Shown here one piece after another: positions 49,377 through 60,178 of a stretch of DNA of 64,000 bases. The notes under the pieces were generated by a model, which searched no databases, was not told where the DNA came from, and worked only from the letters and a program-made list of their open reading frames with translations. A program made the translations under genes and the position numbers. This DNA comes from Siphonodentalium dalli (lineage: Eukaryota; Mollusca; Scaphopoda; Gadilida; Siphonodentaliidae), in the NCBI GenBank assembly GCA_032622095.1, contig CP136061.1, positions 265,330,077 to 265,394,076 on the forward strand. The letters run 5' to 3'. Each line of letters starts with the position of its first letter. The stretch's first letter is position 1.

Positions 49377-49623
49377 TTAAAAATATTTCGCAATAAATTT
49401 GATTTTGAATGTTATAATTTGGTTTGAAATAATAACTGAGTCAAATCGTGCAATTCACCAAATTTGAAATTATATCATGAAATGTGTTGCGTGAACAATT
49501 AATATAATTGGATAGTTTGAATGTTAACTGAGTATAGCAATATACAGTAGATACACATTGGGTTCTCTGTGATGTCCATGCATTATATATCTCATAACCA
49601 TAATCCATAATTGTTCGGAACGT

Positions 49624-50340
49624 TCAACTACAATGATACTTGAAATGGCAACCGTCCTTACATAGATGAACATTGGAGAGTTTGCAACCAAATACAGTTT
49701 CTTTTCTTTCTTTTGAGTTCAGATGAACCCGACATCGGTTCTTGCGTCCCATGTGTGTGGACACGTGTCCGTTTGAGTTTTCTGGTGATACATTGAGGGC
49801 ACGTGGCTCTTCTTGTGCTTTGAGTTTTCTAGAAGAATATTCTGCAATCAGTTGATGAGCCAGTTCAATACTAAAATCCATATGCGTGAACACCTTCTTA
49901 GAATTATGTCTCTTTGATGCTTCTTTGAACAAGATGAAACTGTTAACTATTGATGAATTGGCGACCAACCAGAAGAAGCATTTCCATGCTTTTTTCCTTT
50001 CGCGACCGAGGAGATACGTCATCCTCAACTGATCATGTTTGTCAACACCATTCATGTACTTGTTGTACATGAATATGCTCATCGGCTGAGTCACTTCAAA
50101 AATTGTTTTTCCCTGGCGCCGATTAGCCATGATATCTGTCGTTGGGTCAGTCATCGTGCTAAGGGTGAACACTTGTTTCTTGTCCTGCCATTCCGTTGCC
50201 GTGAGAAATTCGCCATCCTGTCTAGTGTTATAGTCACCTCGATTCATTTTCTTCAGTCGCTGTAAATCCTTCGGGAATCCTTTCCTGTTCCGCCAAACGG
50301 TGCCACACGAGTAAAACCCATCGTTTAGTAAGTCCTGCAT
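49624..50340 (-). pseudogene. piggyBac-like (PGBD4-type) transposase, C-terminal part after a frameshift
   Basis: The 238-residue frame continues the transposase started at 51290. Residues 1-30 resemble the region after the second catalytic Asp (QDLLNDGFYSCGTV). The third catalytic Asp of the DDD triad is D100 in NGVDKHDQ. A short C-terminal Cys/His-rich tail (C203, C219, C227, C231, H236) matches the zinc-binding domain typical of piggyBac transposases, but two usual Cys positions read His (RCRVH) and Ser (GCKLS). The frame overlaps the upstream one by 16 bp (50325-50340) in a different register. As there is no ATG-led reason to start at residue 1, I treat this as a fragment. Its role would be TTAA-specific cut-and-paste transposition in the nucleus. 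As written, the gene cannot make the whole enzyme. Confidence 0.9.
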
Positions 50341-51290
50341 GAGGTAAAATAGTTATCAAAGAACAAACAGTAATTTTTGTCACACAAATCCGATGACAAT
50401 GACGTAACCACATCATACCCGAGACCTTTTCCAGACGGTTTGAAATAATGCTTTCCGAGGTATACTTCAAAGTTTAACAGGTAGGCATTGGTGGCATCGT
50501 ACATCATCCATATTTTGATCCCTCGTTTTATTGGTTTTGCCGGCATGTATTGCTTGTAGGAGAGACGTCCCGTCCATTGTATCATTCCTTCGTCGACAGA
50601 TATATATTGCGAAGGCAAGTAACACGATTTCAATGTTGTTAGTGATGAGTCGATGATGTCGCGAACCTTATATAGTGGATCGTACGAATCTGTCCCTTTA
50701 GCAGGTTCGCTCTCTCGGTCACTGACGTGGAAGTATTCTGTGATTTTTTCAAATCTGCGCCGATTCATAACTTTGCTGATGCCGGCGTTTCCGATGAACT
50801 CATCATGTGACCAGTACTGCTTGTATGAGGGAAGGTCATTCACACCCATCATGATGTTCATACCGATGTACGCACGAAGTTCTAGTTCCGAAATATCAGA
50901 CCAGTATTTATCAGTCTCGCCCTTTTCTTCCATTTTCCATTTGGCATAGTTGTTAGTATGCCTGGCTATTTCGGCATACTTCGATGGCGAGAACATAAAA
51001 TTGAAATATTCCAAAGCTGTTGCTGTATCAGTATCGAATTCATCTGGTATAACTGGCCCTGTCCTTTGGGTAAATGGCTGAAGTGATACCTTTCGAAGTT
51101 TATTTGACCAGCCAATCGGGTTATTATTCAAGCTGCTATCATCGATGGAGGTCACATTGTCGCTGGTAGCAGGGGCAGAGTAATCGTCGTCTGAATCTTC
51201 TGATGACGAGGAACCGCAATCTCCGCTAAAATCGCTATCATCTCCCATTAACATGTCGATCACTTGCTGTTTCGAAAATGTTGCAGCCAT
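50325..51290 (-). pseudogene. piggyBac-like (PGBD4-type) transposase, N-terminal part
   Basis: A 321-residue frame starts at the ATG at 51290. Residues 15-50 are an acidic Ser/Asp-rich leader common in piggyBac transposases. Residues ~85-320 are the DDE_Tnp_1_7-type domain: YIGMNIMMGV (141-150), YFHVSDR, first catalytic Asp D233 in SVDEGMIQW, YMPAKPIKRGIK (248-259), and second catalytic Asp D312 in FFDNYFTS. The D233-D312 spacing of 79 residues agrees with the family. The frame then ends within nine residues (CRTY stop), while the next part of the protein continues in another register. Joined, the two frames would approach the family's usual ~550-600 residues. It is intronless. I saw no certain terminal inverted repeats for this element. 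Confidence 0.92.
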
Positions 51291-51429
51291 GTTGTTCGTA
51301 AATACTTAGAATGGTACCAAAGTAACACAGCATGTGTCGCGCGCGATGCACACGGTGCCACGTTTATTGTTATTAGATAGGCAAATAACGAGTTGACACA
51401 ACCGGGTGGTCTCGATTAGAAACATAGCA

Positions 51430-51620
51430 AAAGCGGGGGGCATAGGGGCGAACTCATTAGTACAGTCTGGGCCTAGTGTGGCGCTCTAGGGCGCTTGTGG
51501 GGAAGTCTGGTAACGCGCTCTTATGCGCGTCTAGGGATATGTTGCGAGGCGTCCACATGCGCTTATGTGGAAATAGTGCAAAAGCGTCCAGGGACGCTTA
51601 TGGGGAGTAAAGAGATAAAA
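51430..51620. repeat. GC-richer block upstream of the transposase with GCGC/ACGCTTATG motifs
   Basis: Short related motifs recur: GCGCTCTAGGGCGCTTGTGG, GCGCTCTTATGCGCGTCTAG, GCGCTTATGTGG, GCGTCCAGGGACGCTTATGG. Subterminal repeats of this kind often lie near transposon ends, so this may be the 5' subterminal region of the piggyBac-like element. No matching opposite end was found. Confidence 0.4.
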
Positions 51621-52015
51621 CATGCGCAGAAAATTAATACAATTTTAACGTTACTAAAGTTATTGTTCGCAAACCAAAATGCGCACGCACGGACGAAATG
51701 ACGCACACTCGGACAGACGCTGTTGGTTTTCGTAGTTTTCCTGAGACAAATATAACTTTGGCATAATGCTCATGTTGAGCCATATCCAAATTAAATCGGT
51801 CAATGGTTCACCACACAGTTCGGATGGAAGTGCAACAAGGGCTTTCATGATAACGGATACTGTTTATTTCCCATTTTATCTCTGGTGCCATATCAGGATT
51901 AGTGAACATTCATCATTATCGGTGTCCTGTCTACGTCATAATTCAGAAACCCCTCATGTGCCACAAAGTAGTCTAGTCATGTCATGAGATAGAAGCTACC
52001 CAGTTCTACGTTTAA

Positions 52016-52467
52016 AGGTACGGGAGGCCTTGGCGGTGGGTATCCTGTCAAAATGTTTCCACCCGTCAAAAACCGGCACAAACAGAAAGAACATCAAAAT
52101 GTAGACATATGTTTGACCATTGTTATGTACAAAAAAAAAGCATAAACAGTTACTTTTCTGGTGTTTGTTTATATTATTATGGTAAACATAAAGAGCGTTC
52201 TTTGTTGGTGAATTCCTGATATGGAACTAATAAAGAGCGTTTATACCATTTGTGTGTGATTAGCCAGCAGCATTGTGCTGTCTTCTGTAACACAACCAGG
52301 CTCTTGTTCAGATAAAATATAGTAGATCTTTATGATAACATACTGTTGTTTACGCGATTGTCATGGTATATAATTTATGCATTGAACACTAAGCGTGTTA
52401 ATGTTTTTCTGTTTACGGTGTTTGGAACAGATATGAATATTTTCGACAATTAAGGCCTCCCGTGCCT
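52016..52467 (+). mobile_element. TTAA-flanked MITE, 452 bp
   Basis: Ends AGGTACGGGAGGCCTT and GGCCTCCCGTGCCT with TTAA directly outside (52012-52015 and 52468-52471). It has internal similarity to the 61-64 kb array (GTCAAAAACCG, GGTAAACATAAAGAGCGTTC, AATAAAGAGCGTTTATA). The TTAA duplication is the hallmark of piggyBac-type transposition. It has no coding capacity. Confidence 0.85.
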
Positions 52468-52479
52468 TTAAGTTATTTG

Positions 52480-53990
52480 ATTATATGTTATGTAAGTCGT
52501 CATCATTGTTTTTTTTTTATAAAATCGTCATCATTGTTATATTTTCATTTTGTTCTGATGATAATCCATGTTCAATAAACATCTGAATTTGAATTGATGT
52601 CCAGATATCTTGTCATGGTACTCTGACAAAACCCCCTCAGGAAGAAAACAAACAGTAGGACAAACCTTTTGGGACCAAACGACATTATTACAAAACGCCC
52701 TCGGTTGATATAAGTTATCTGGTTGAGGGAGAAAACAAATAACTTGCATTTGGCGTCGTCGGCAAAACATGTTCTCTGGTGCATATCTTGGTCGGATTTT
52801 GTCGTTAAATAATTTAGCACGGGATACAATCCATACAATTGGGACATTGGTCATGGCATGGTACATGGAAGTTGACATCAGCATGTTTATAGGGACAAGC
52901 ACATTTGGTATAATTCGGCCAAAATAAATCATTAACCAAATGATGCAATACCGGAAAATGCTCTCGTGCAGAATAGACATGTATGTATATACAGGTGTTC
53001 CAATCTCGGTAGCTCGAGCGAGAACAGCATTGTTAACCTACGGCCGGTTCTGCCAAGTGCGCAACATAAACATGACACGGACCGCACCTCCCCAAGCTGC
53101 CTTCATAAGGACAATATAATATCATGCAGCCAATTGCCCTGTATGCATTTGTTGGCAATCAGGCAAGTTGTTAGCTAAAGCGGAAATTAATATATTAACC
53201 AGTGCACATGGACTTGCAACGCGCTCCGCTCCCATTCCATGCATCCAAACGGCCTCTATGCGCTGTCCCTATTATACATGTACTCGGATAGAGGCAGTTT
53301 GGATGCACGTTTTACGTTAATAGTACGGTAGTATTATTAAAGTCAAGGGGATCGATACAATACCCCCATTTACCATCACTAGAAAATCTGACAAATTTAG
53401 CCCATTTATCCAACAATGGCATCTATATCGCCATGGGTGGGTCGGCGATTGATTCTTTCATTTTAAACCATACATGTACAAACGCTCATCAATTTCATTT
53501 CTATATGCAAGCATTTAGTATTTTCTTCTGAATATTGTCTCCCAACAGCGTCAAAAAGCAAGGTCTGGGTGGCGCAAACGATGTGGCCCGGCACGCATCC
53601 AGCTTATTATAATTACAAAACGATCGAACAATCAACTAAAACGTTTAGCGCTCAATGATCACTTGTTGTCTGATAATGTATCTATGCACACGTCGTCATT
53701 ATCTATTTTTAACAACCAAATTAGAGGGTAATTATGAAATATTCATTATTGTTTGAACTCTCCATCGCGATTCGCGATCGCATCTACAAACAACTCGACA
53801 TATGAAGCTGGGTGTGTTCATTTGCTACAATGAGTATATGACTGAACAAAGACACCCAACCCCTCCCCCACACGTTTCAAACGAAAACATTGTCCCGTTA
53901 GAAATGTCCTTAAAGTGTTTGTCGGAAAGTGTCATATGCCATGAAGACATGTAAATAAACGACGAATGGAGATATCGTACGTTGATAACT
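52480..53990. other. Non-coding stretch with weak signals only
   Basis: At about 52570-52597 the plus strand reads CAATAAACATCTGAATTTGAATTG, reminiscent of 3' tails of some non-LTR retrotransposons, but no reverse transcriptase sequence is recognisable upstream. At 53238-53310 an imperfect inverted repeat pairs GCATCCAAACGGCCTCTAT with its counterpart. No gene is supported. Confidence 0.35.
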
Positions 53991-54007
53991 GCTTATTGCT
54001 ATATTAA

Positions 54008-54034
54008 AGATACGGGCAGCGTTGGCAGTGGGTA
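54008..54034 (+). mobile_element. TTAA MITE, left piece split by a later insertion
   Basis: TTAA (54004-54007) followed by AGATACGGGCAGCGTTGGCAG and then GGTA, where the 6.1 kb element enters. The interrupted sequence resumes at 60179 (TATGCTGTTAAAATATTCA). Confidence 0.85.
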
Positions 54035-54050
54035 CACTCTTAGAAAAAAT

Positions 54051-54665
54051 TGGAACCCAATGGTTCTTCATTGGTTCCCCACTTGTCCTCCAGGCGGAAC
54101 CAAATGAAGAACCAACTGGTTCTTCAGGGGGCCTAGAACCATTTGGTTCTTCAGATTTGGGTTTATCGGGAACCAAACCAAGAACCATTTGGTTCCTCAT
54201 TATTGTGACTATTAAGAACCAAATCTAGAACCATTTGGTTCTTCATTATTTATACACCGCAGAACCAGTTGGTTCTCCACGACTGAATATTTGGTTCTTC
54301 GTTGATATAATTGGTTCTTCATGTGGAACCATTTGGTTCTTCGGGAATAATAATTTGGTTCTTCAAGAGTAATAATGGTTCCTCACAGAGAAAATTGAAG
54401 AACCAAATTTGGTTCTTCAAGTTTGTCCTCCAGGCGGAACCAATAGGTTCTTCATGATTAAAATTTGGTTCTTCATCCCAAGAACCAAATGGTTCTTCAT
54501 TGGTTCTCCCTCAAGAACCAATCCCTGGTTCTTCATTGGTTCCAGTTTGGTTCTTCCCCAAGAACCAATTTCCCCTCCTCCCTTCCCCGAAGAACCATTG
54601 GTTCTTCATTTAGAATAAATTTGGTTCCTTGTTGGATACATGCCCAAGAACCAGTTGGTTCTAGT
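54051..54665. repeat. GAAGAACC / GGTTCTTC repeat array
   Basis: Dozens of GAACCA and TGGTTCTTC units in both orientations, many forming palindromes such as AAGAACCAAATGGTTCTTC. A larger internal repeat is seen from TTGTCCTCCAGGCGGAACCA at about 54084 and 54423. Short open frames across it are by-products of the low complexity. Confidence 0.92.
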
Positions 54666-54830
54666 AACAGAGATTGCATTATCAGCACTGAAAATGCATT
54701 TCATTCTGTGTACAGGTGAATCAGAAGAAAAATGTTGCATAAAGATAATCATTTATTCATTAAACTGGAAAAATATTCTACATATAGTCAGGTGGAATTT
54801 TGGTACAATATGTTTAAGAATTCAGTATTT

Positions 54831-55240
54831 TAAAGAAACCCAATCCGATCAGATGCTTCTAAGTTATTATTTCTTTGGCTTTGGGTGTAAAAAATATTTG
54901 ATTCGAGTCGAGGAACCCACCCATCTCAAAGCTCAGATTGATTATATATCGATGTTTCAAATGTGCTGTTTCTATTGTTTGTGGTCCAATCTTTTCGACG
55001 ACGATGCGCTGAAAACGGACAAATTGCAGTTGTAAGATGGATAAATCTAAAATCAAGTTGTAACTATTAACAAGAAAAGATTGGACCACAAACACATAGA
55101 AACAGCACATTTCAAACATCGATATCTAATCAATCTGAGGTTTGATGGATGGCTTCCTCGACTAGAATTGAATATGTTTTTACCCCCGAAGCCAAAGAAA
55201 TAGTAATTTAGGAGCATCGGATCGGATTGAGTACCTTTAA
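54831..55240. mobile_element. 410-bp foldback element inside the 6.1 kb element
   Basis: Inverted arms of about 165 bp (54831-54995 and 55075-55240) around an ~80-bp centre. Shared stretches include CAATCCGATC, TATTTCTTTGGCTT, CAGATTGATTA, TATCGATGTTT, GAAATGTGCTGTTTCTAT and GTGGTCCAATCTTTT. The 131-codon frame here reads through an arm and is not a gene. Confidence 0.85.
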
Positions 55241-55413
55241 GGATAGCAGACCATACTTGTAGCTTGTCGATTTATTTGTCACATTAAAATATTTTTTTTA
55301 GGACAAACAATTTTTTCAGTGGATCAATAATCTCATTTATGGTTTTGTTTTAAACGTGAAATTTTGAAAGATATTTATAAATTCACCATCATTCCCTTGC
55401 CAATTTTGTTGTA

Positions 55414-56177
55414 AACGCCTCAAAAAAAGAAAGTCCCCCCTAATATATTCGGTAATATTTTATGAGATATTGGATGGATTTTGATGAAAATCTCTGAATG
55501 ACTTGAGGTACCAGAGACGTCAAGTGTGATATAAGCACTATGCGGTGAGGTGACATATGGCTGAGTGAGCATGAATTGAATGGAAAAGGGCCACTTTTAA
55601 AAAGTTGCAAAAACACAGATAGAGTGATCAGTCATTCGGCTGTGCTGTTGTCCCCCCATTTCTCGCACGGGCTTGAAACATCCTTATCTGTTGGTACCTC
55701 AATGCCTATATGGTTTACTGAAAAAGGGCTTCAAATAGACTGATTCCAATAACTCTGTGTCGTCCACAGCATGTAACTGCATTACTGCAAGGTGTCTTTC
55801 CAAATTAATGTGGTTAGCCTGAATGGCCTGGGTATGCAGTGGGCACATTTGGTCCCGAAGATAACACGCATGTTATCGTGGATAAGTGTCACTTTTGGAC
55901 CACATTTACAGCCAGTAGCAACTTGAGTGAACAATGGAACACTGGAGTGATTATTCACTCTAAGTCAAGTGTTTTGCAGCTTTTGAAAAGCAACACTCTT
56001 CCAATCAATTTGTGCTCGGTCGGCCATAATATAACCAACAAGACCTTATCTCGTACACTGTGCAGGCTCTGAACCAGATACCACAAAACAATTGAATGAT
56101 GTTTCGTCAAAATCCATCTCATATTTCATAACATATTAACAAATATATTAGGGGGGACTTACTTTTTTTGAGGTGTT
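55414..56177. mobile_element. 764-bp TIR element with TA target, nested
   Basis: Ends AACGCCTCAAAAAAAG and the complement of AACACCTCAAAAAAAG, both continuing as AAGTCCCCCCTAATATATT-like sequence. The similarity extends for about 75 bp. TA flanks both ends (55412-55413 and 56178-56179). A 77-codon frame (55839-56072 plus) inside has no recognised domain. A Tc1/mariner-type non-autonomous element is likely from the TA. Confidence 0.82.
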
Positions 56178-56327
56178 TAGAACCCCAAATGTCATGTTGA
56201 AAATTTGTTTATTTATCTATTTGCGATAAATCATGAGTTTAGTGACCAACTGAATTACCATTTGATGTTAAATTGGATATTAATGAGAATTTATCAGGCC
56301 TCAAAATAATGTGCTGGACATTTTGAA

Positions 56328-56412
56328 GAATGAGGTCACCAGATGGTGAGTTTAGTGATGCTACCCCTCATAGTGGGCTAGCATCACCAAATTCATCCAA
56401 TGGGACTCATTC
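56328..56412. repeat. GATGCTAGC-type hairpin, copy 1
   Basis: GAATGAGGTC at the left pairs with GACTCATTC at the right, and GTGATGCTA pairs with TAGCATCAC. Two more such hairpins occur at 56434-56519 and 59116-59208. Confidence 0.75.
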
Positions 56413-56433
56413 TGTTTATGAATTGATCAGCTA

Positions 56434-56519
56434 TGAGGTTCTCAGAGGGTAAATTTGGTGATGCTAGCCTGCTATGTGGGTTCCATCACTAAATGCACCC
56501 TTTGGGGACTTCATTCTGC
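56434..56519. repeat. GATGCTAGC-type hairpin, copy 2
   Basis: AAATTTGGTGATGCTAGCC on the left and CCATCACTAAATGCACC on the right form the arms. The ends GAGGTTC and GGGACTTCATTC parallel copy 1. Confidence 0.65.
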
Positions 56520-59115
56520 AAATGACCGGCACCTTATTTAGCTGCCTGGAATACTTCAGACTAGTACCATTTAAATTTTCTCTGGGAGTAGTCAGAATCA
56601 TCTTGATGCATATTTTCTGGACGTTTTAGAAATATGCGACACGTGTTGACTTCATCATACGATTTCCTGGTTCTTTCCAATAATATTAATAAATTATTAC
56701 CCGTTTCAACAACGCCAAACAGTTGTTAGAAAATGAACACAGCAGCTAGAATAGTATCAAATAGCGACGCTGTGATGTGTATACATTAACAACCAATGTC
56801 AAACCACAATAGAAGTGCAACTACTGATGCAAAATGTCCATTCAGAAAGTCAACAAATGATATGCACAAATTAAACCAGATCTAATTATTTGGGAACTTG
56901 ACATTCGTGTACACAGATTTGAGTGTATATGGTTCCGGAAGATGCCACTCCAAATGAATCCATTTGTTGTTTTCCTCGATAGTTCAGACTTCTGGCAAGA
57001 GACTAATAAACAAACGCATGCCTCATGTGCGCGAAAACCAGAACATACACATAGCTTGTTCTGATTAGTCCCAGAAAAAAAATAAGGTGGAATATATCAA
57101 TAGCTCAATTGAATCTTGATATTTCACTTTGCAACATAGTAGTCGTGTCATATATCACAAAGACCATATATACAAATCACGAATATGTCAATAGTGCGAA
57201 TTAGCTTATTGAGTCACACAGTTGCACCAAATAGTGAGATTTGAGAAAACATTAAACTTTTGTATTTGTATGACAACTGGTAAGATATTCTGAAGTCGCT
57301 CCCATCCGACGCCATCAGCATCCATATTCCTTGACGTTTTAATAGAAAGAATGGGACTTTATCTAACTACTCTGGTAACAATGCTGGTCCACAGTTTCAT
57401 AGCTGACATGCTTAGAGCGGGGAACGTAAAAGTATTTCTCATCCTTATTTTGAAGGTCACATTGTCGTTCATTCTTATTTTGAATATCAGAGTTCTCTGT
57501 TACACGGTTTCATCTGACCTCTCTGCATTTAGATTCCAACTAGATTCCTATGTGAATCTTCAGAATGAAATTGTCTACTAAATATATTTTCGTCAATCAT
57601 CTCGAATGGACACACATCACATTTGAAGACAGCTCCGCTAGATGGGCGATATCTTTCCAAAATGACATCTCAATGAAACAGATCGCCGGCACACATAGTC
57701 ACAAAAGTTACGTAATTTGACACGGTTCTTGTCTATATGCAGCAACTGATGACGTTTCAGGGATAACCGGTCTTTGAAACTGACCTGACACGTTGGACAT
57801 CTACAAATAAAAAATAATATCTCATTAAAGGACTCAGGGCCTTAAACGTAAATGGCCCATTCGAACTGCCAAAACTATTGATGCACCGGCTTCATATGCT
57901 CTGAAAAACACTTTGCCAAAGTCACAGCCATTTCTCAGCCATTTTCAACTTTCGCCAGAAGTAAGACAAACGCTCTTTATTGCAACCATATCAGGGGTAG
58001 AGTACCATGGAACGTTCTTTTTTGTTCCATTTCTTGTAAATGGCTGTTTTGTGTTTGGGACCCAAACACGGTATTCACAGACTCACAGTTGTATTTTTCA
58101 TTACTTCAATGCGACTTTTTGGGTTACAAAATGTTCGTAGAAAGGTAGTTAAGATATGTATCGAACTATTTCGATACTTGGAAAAATTCTGAAGCTATAA
58201 TATTATTTCTATCATGGAGCACAAACCGGGCTGTGGCTTCAATATCCCTTCCATGATGGGATCGGCACAGCAGATGCAGAATTAAAGATCATGTGACAGG
58301 AATTATGTTATATATGCGAGTCTCCCATAGGCAGCCTCGCATATACCAGAGAATGTACTGGCTTATAGTCATGGTAAATATTGTTAGGATCATGCATTCT
58401 CTTAATAAGCATCTCATATTAGAGACTCACATATATAAGGGAATGCATTGGCACACATGTTTTTCGCAAAACTTTAGGAAGCTCCAGCCAAGGAAGGGTT
58501 AACAAAAGGCCACAAGTTCCCAAATAAGGTGGCTTTGTTTGACAATGTATTTTCGTGTGATTAATCCACACAGTAAATTTGAAAGGTATCGGATAATCAT
58601 AATTTGAGTTAACATCCAGACAACAAAATAATCATCAAATTCTAATTCGAAAAGGGAAATAACTCCACCAGAAATGGTTGAATGGATCCAAATCTTCCAT
58701 GTGCTAAGTTTCATCAAATTGTGTTACTGACTACTGTTAAAGTTATCATGCGGACAACAGATGATGGCAAGACATGGATGCATACCACGCAGACACACGG
58801 GCACCGCTCATTTCTATATTATATAATTATTATTATATGTCAATCAGCGATTAGGGCCTACAATGTAAAACTTTGTTGTTATTATAAATAATTCTCCAAT
58901 AATCAGATTTTGCATATAAAAACTATTGCTATATGCTACTTCTAGATTACTGATAACATTCCTATCAGTCTAATAAAAGACCTCTCCAGTTGAACTTATT
59001 ATCTTAATATTTCCTGAGAGAACTACATGTACTCGTCAATGATTATTTAGTACAGAATGGGTTAATGACTTTATATTCGCTGGCGAGCAAGCTTGCAATA
59101 TTGTGTATGTCATTT
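56520..59115. other. Interior of the 6.1 kb element, no gene recognised
   Basis: Contains one inverted AACGCTCTTTATT motif (about 57970), an imperfect duplicated segment at 58310-58470 (CACATATATAAGGGAATG-like) and a GGGAAATAACTCCACC block near 58648. No transposase, reverse transcriptase or other domain is recognisable in any frame I examined. Confidence 0.5.
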
Positions 59116-59208
59116 GCAGAATGAGGTCCCCAGATCATGAATTTATTGACACTATCCTGCCCAGCAGGCTAGCATCACCAAATTCACACTCTGAAAACTT
59201 CATTCAGC
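59116..59208. repeat. GATGCTAGC-type hairpin, copy 3
   Basis: GCAGAATGAGGTCCCCAGAT on the left, GGCTAGCATCACCAAATTCA and CTTCATTC on the right, matching copies 1 and 2. Confidence 0.65.
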
Positions 59209-59534
59209 TTAAGCCTCAACTGCTATGGGAGACATAGGACCCCATTGACGTTCCCCAGTTGAAGTTGGTGATGTTCACCCATTAGTTACTTTGATTATGT
59301 ATTTTATCTTCTGCAAATTAGGGGATATAGAAATTTCTAAGAAGGAAAAAAGTAACTAAAATCAATGTTAATTTGAGACTACAGATATTTCCCAGATGAG
59401 GCCTAAGCAGAATGATAATACTATCGGTGCTGATATGTCGATGAATTACTGCTCTGAGGCCAGTCAGAGTGCTTGGTGATAAGTTTATGCCTTGATTTTT
59501 GGTTTCACTTAAGTTCAGTTTAGCATAGAAATTT

Positions 59535-59645
59535 AGTTCTTCATTTGGTTCTTCAAAACGCGTGACTCAGTGTTCTAGAGAGCGCGAAGAACCAAATTCC
59601 CATAATATCGGTTCTTGGCGACATGAAGAACTGTAGAGAACGCCC
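59535..59645. repeat. Internal copy of the right subterminal region
   Basis: AGTTCTTCATTTGGTTCTTC, AAAACGCGTGACTC, GAGAGCGCGAAGAACCAAAT, CATAATATCGGTTCTTG and GAAGAACTG recur almost unchanged about 515 bp downstream at 60047-60165, next to the real end. It is either an internal duplication or the remnant of a second nested copy. Confidence 0.8.
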
Positions 59646-60178
59646 TCTAAAGTGGTAATAATAGTCAATACCGTAAATTAAGTGACATAGATCTACAATC
59701 TGGAAGCTTTCAAGTTTACTTTAATTAGGTCTGATTTAAATTCAACTGAGATTATTTTACAAAACATCCGACATCCTAAATATAAATTAAGATAACTAAT
59801 ATAATCACCTTCAAAAGTAGCAACGTGCTGTCAACTGGCAGTCTGACACTCGATCAACCATTGCTCCACATCGCCAGCACTCAACATGGCCGGTTCATTT
59901 GTCGATTCTGTCGGATTTTGTTCCATCGCCTCTCACAAAAATCAGCGATCGAAAATGGCGGTTCTGAAAACTCAAAACGAGGTCGTAGTTCTGTTCCATT
60001 TGGGCGACACGCATTTATTACGAACCGCAACTCATGTTGTACAAAGTTGGTTCTTCATTTGGTTCGTCAAAACGCGCGAGTCAATGTTCGGTTCTAGAGA
60101 GCGCGAAGAACCAAATCCCCATAATATCGGTTCTTGAAGGCGTGAAGAACCGTAGGGTTCTTGACTGTTCTTAGAGTG

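Larger units (their letters stand above)
54035..60178. mobile_element. 6.1 kb terminal-inverted-repeat element, no intact transposase
   Basis: Left end CACTCTTAGAA (54035-54045). The right end is the complement of CACTCTAAGAA (60168-60178), 10 of 11 matching. TA flanks both sides (54033-54034 and 60179-60180). Intact copies of the target at about 62637-62655 and 63545-63560 read GTGGGTATG(T/C)TG, confirming a TA duplication. The subterminal regions are packed with GGTTCTTC/GAAGAACC. Inside are nested inverted-repeat elements but no frame above 131 codons and no recognisable transposase, so it is non-autonomous or decayed. The superfamily is not certain: TA targets are typical of Tc1/mariner, whereas CACT termini recall CACTA/Mirage types. 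Confidence 0.85.

Noticed and set aside
52537-52980. 147-codon minus-strand frame, considered as a retrotransposon protein
   Set aside because: No reverse transcriptase, integrase or gag motif. An overlapping frame is equally open. The AATAAACATCTGAATTTGAATTG tail on the other strand is suggestive of a LINE 3' end but insufficient.
54640-55035. 131-codon frame in the 6.1 kb element as a transposase piece
   Set aside because: It runs through the GGTTCTTC array and one arm of a foldback; the reverse arm gives a similar frame. No DDE motif.
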